From positions 3,834 through 10,998 of the forward strand of contig DYCA01000046.1 of the NCBI GenBank assembly GCA_019418305.1: a DNA stretch of 7,165 nucleotides, read 5' to 3'. The position numbers were made by a program, and so were the translations under genes. The notes beneath the pieces are model-generated. The model was given only the letters and a program-made list of their open reading frames with translations, was not told the DNA's origin and made no database searches. Positions within the stretch are counted from its first letter, which is position 1; each line of letters opens with the position of its first letter. This DNA is from Clostridiales bacterium. GTDB taxonomy: Bacteria > Bacillota > Clostridia > Oscillospirales > Butyricicoccaceae. Below are positions 6,324-7,165 of this stretch, one piece after another.

Positions 6324-6375
6324 CCGGTTTTTCGTAAAATGAAATCAAATACAATTATTTATAACAGAAAACCGG
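6324..6375. repeat. Interrupted inverted repeat around the ttcA promoter/leader
   Basis: CCGGTTTT (6324-6331), in the ttcA ribosome binding region, and AAAACCGG (6368-6375), in the ttcA promoter spacer, are perfect 8-base complements 36 bases apart. Because one arm lies upstream of the expected transcript start, this cannot be a simple leader hairpin. It could be a two-site operator or chance. Confidence 0.3.
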
Positions 6376-6386
6376 TGCGGACGCAA
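6358..6386 (-). promoter_or_regulatory. ttcA promoter
   Basis: On the minus strand TTGCGT (6386-6381) and TATAAA (6363-6358) are 17 bases apart, matching the sigma-A hexamers at 3 and 5 positions. Transcription would start near 6351, giving a leader of about 38 bases before ATG 6313. Confidence 0.55.
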
Positions 6387-6409
6387 ATGAAAAATTTGAA
6401 TTAAGAAAT

Positions 6410-6459
6410 GAGAAAACGAGAGATTGAAAGAGAATATATGAGAATAAAAGAGTTCTACG
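6410..6459 (+). repeat. Degenerate 10-base tandem repeat, five units, between divergent promoters
   Basis: Units beginning with GAG occur exactly every 10 bases at 6410, 6420, 6430, 6440 and 6450. They read GAGAAAACGA, GAGATTGAAA, GAGAATATAT, GAGAATAAAA and a diverged fifth, GAGTTCTACG. The first four share GAGA followed by an A-rich tail. The strand is strongly purine-biased over this stretch. The period is close to one helical turn, so the A-rich tails face the same side of the DNA. Function is unknown; bending or a stacked protein-binding array upstream of the rplM promoter are possibilities. Confidence 0.5.
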
Positions 6460-6471
6460 CGGATTTGAGAT

Positions 6472-6518
6472 AAATTTTGAAATTTCCGCTTGACTTGCGT
6501 AAAACGATGTGTTTTAAT
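6472..6518 (+). promoter_or_regulatory. Strong rplM-rpsI promoter with UP-like element
   Basis: TTGACT (6490-6495, 5 of 6) and TTTAAT (6513-6518, 5 of 6) are separated by the ideal 17 bases, and TG at 6510-6511 makes an extended -10. Just upstream, AAATTT-TG-AAATTT (6472-6485) resembles an UP element. Such a strong arrangement fits a ribosomal protein operon. Transcription should start near 6525. Confidence 0.85.
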
Positions 6519-6522
6519 AGAT

Positions 6523-6570
6523 ATGCTCGCTTAGAGTGCATGAAAATGTTGTCAAAATAATTTTTGATAG
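6523..6570 (+). ncRNA. Possible L13 leader RNA (autoregulatory structure)
   Basis: The approximately 65-base leader can form two hairpins. ATGCTC (6523-6528) pairs with GA...GCAT (6534-6541) with a 2-base bulge. TCAAAA (6552-6557) pairs with TTTTGA (6562-6567) around TAAT and can be extended by weak pairs. Known: many Firmicutes carry a short L13 leader before rplM that is thought to be bound by L13. Position and size fit, but I cannot confirm the family consensus. Confidence 0.4.
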
Positions 6571-6590
6571 AATAAACGGAGGAAGAAAAC

Positions 6591-7019
6591 ATGTCTACTT
6601 TTATGGCTAAGGCAGAGACTGTCGAGCGTAAGTGGTACGTGCTGGACGCTGCGGGCAAGCCGCTCGGCCGCACCGCTGCTACCGCCGCCATGCTGCTGCG
6701 CGGCAAGCACAAGGCCGAGTTCACCCCCCATGTTGACTGCGGCGATTTCGTTATCGTCATCAACGCGGACAAGGCGGTTCTGACCGGCAAGAAGCTCACC
6801 CAGAAGTACTATCGTCACCACACCGGCTGGGTTGGCGGCCTGAAGGAAGTGCAGTACAAGACCCTGATGACCGAGAAGCCGGAGTTTGCAATGCAGCTGG
6901 CTGTCAAGGGCATGCTGCCGAAGAACTCTATCGGCCGTCAGTCGGCTACCCGTCTGAAGGTTTACGCTGGCGAGAACCACAATCATCAGGCGCAGAAGCC
7001 CGAAGTTTGGGATAAGTAA
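6591..7019 (+). CDS. rplM: 50S ribosomal protein L13
   Basis: 142 residues, the normal L13 length. ATG 6591 follows GGAGG (6578-6582) by 8 bases. L13 is an early-assembly protein of the large subunit that binds 23S rRNA. Family phrases are visible in order: [17 protein letters not shown] (13-29), [20 protein letters not shown] (35-54), [18 protein letters not shown] (63-80) and [20 protein letters not shown] (104-123). The end carries the usual H.AQKPE phrase. Codon use is strongly biased (AAG, CTG, GGC), as expected for a highly expressed gene. It is the first gene of the widely conserved rplM-rpsI operon; rpsI starts 15 bases after the stop codon. Nothing appears broken. Confidence 0.98.
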   Translation: MSTFMAKAETVERKWYVLDAAGKPLGRTAATAAMLLRGKHKAEFTPHVDCGDFVIVINADKAVLTGKKLTQKYYRHHTGWVGGLKEVQYKTLMTEKPEFAMQLAVKGMLPKNSIGRQSATRLKVYAGENHNHQAQKPEVWDK

Positions 7020-7034
7020 GGGAGGAACTAACTG

Positions 7035-7165
7035 ATGTATACACCTAAGAAGGCTTATTTCTACGGCACCGGCAGAAGAAAGTCCTCCGTTGCCCGCGTT
7101 CGTCTGTTCCCGGGCGGCACCGGTGAGATCAAGATCAACAACCGCACCATCGACAACTACTTCGG
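7035..7165 (+). CDS. rpsI: 30S ribosomal protein S9, N-terminal part (truncated by window edge)
   Basis: ATG 7035 follows GGAGG (7021-7025) by 9 bases, and 43 complete codons run to the edge. The sequence begins [20 protein letters not shown] and continues [17 protein letters not shown]. Known: [12 protein letters not shown]..fPG.G.i.iN.r is the signature N-terminus of S9, a small-subunit protein whose C-terminal tail reaches the P site; that tail is outside the window. It is co-transcribed with rplM, which is only 15 bases upstream. Confidence 0.97.
   Translation, partial: MYTPKKAYFYGTGRRKSSVARVRLFPGGTGEIKINNRTIDNYF

Noticed and set aside
5552..6337. Plus-strand open frame (261 codons) opposite ttcA
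   Set aside because: It mirrors ttcA along its length, runs through the ttcA terminator hairpin, and reads as low-information antisense translation.

Overview
The window looks like chromosomal DNA from an anaerobic Clostridia-type Firmicute, plausibly a gut Oscillospirales relative (Oscillospiraceae/Butyricicoccaceae-like). The evidence is a class III (Firmicutes-type) fructose-1,6-bisphosphatase, an SLH-domain envelope protein, strong GGAGG ribosome binding sites, sigma-A-like promoters, GC-rich genes with AT-rich spacers, and an acyl-CoA dehydrogenase of the kind common in butyrate producers. The lineage is inferred from gene content, not from a marker phylogeny.

Layout, left to right: (1) the 5' end of an acyl-CoA dehydrogenase gene on the minus strand, running off the left edge. 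(2) A 489-base divergent spacer. It holds candidate promoters for both sides, two small perfect palindromes at operator-like positions, and an unexplained GC-richer island at about 421-600. (3) A plus-strand two-gene unit: a multi-pass membrane protein resembling the DUF2238/YjdF family, then a secreted protein with three SLH motifs, a transglutaminase-like domain with an intact Cys-His-Asp triad and a DUF4358-like C-terminus. The Shine-Dalgarno of the second gene lies across the end of the first, so the two are probably translationally coupled. (4) A perfect bidirectional terminator hairpin at 3431-3466 that serves this unit and the convergent fbp gene. (5) On the minus strand, ttcA (PP-loop tRNA thiolation family) followed by fbp, separated by a terminator and a separate candidate fbp promoter. 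They are therefore neighbours on one strand rather than an obvious operon. (6) A 277-base divergent spacer with a ttcA promoter, a strong rplM promoter, a degenerate 10-base tandem repeat and a possible L13 leader hairpin. (7) The ribosomal protein operon rplM-rpsI (L13-S9), running off the right edge.

Most genes are housekeeping: fatty acid/butyrate metabolism, gluconeogenesis, tRNA modification and ribosome synthesis. The least ordinary content is the coupled membrane protein plus SLH-transglutaminase-DUF4358 pair, which may form an envelope-associated module of unknown function, and the intergenic island at 421-600. I see no CRISPR array, insertion sequence, phage gene, tRNA or rRNA. Long open frames opposite fbp, ttcA and the SLH gene appear to be shadows of GC-biased codon use.
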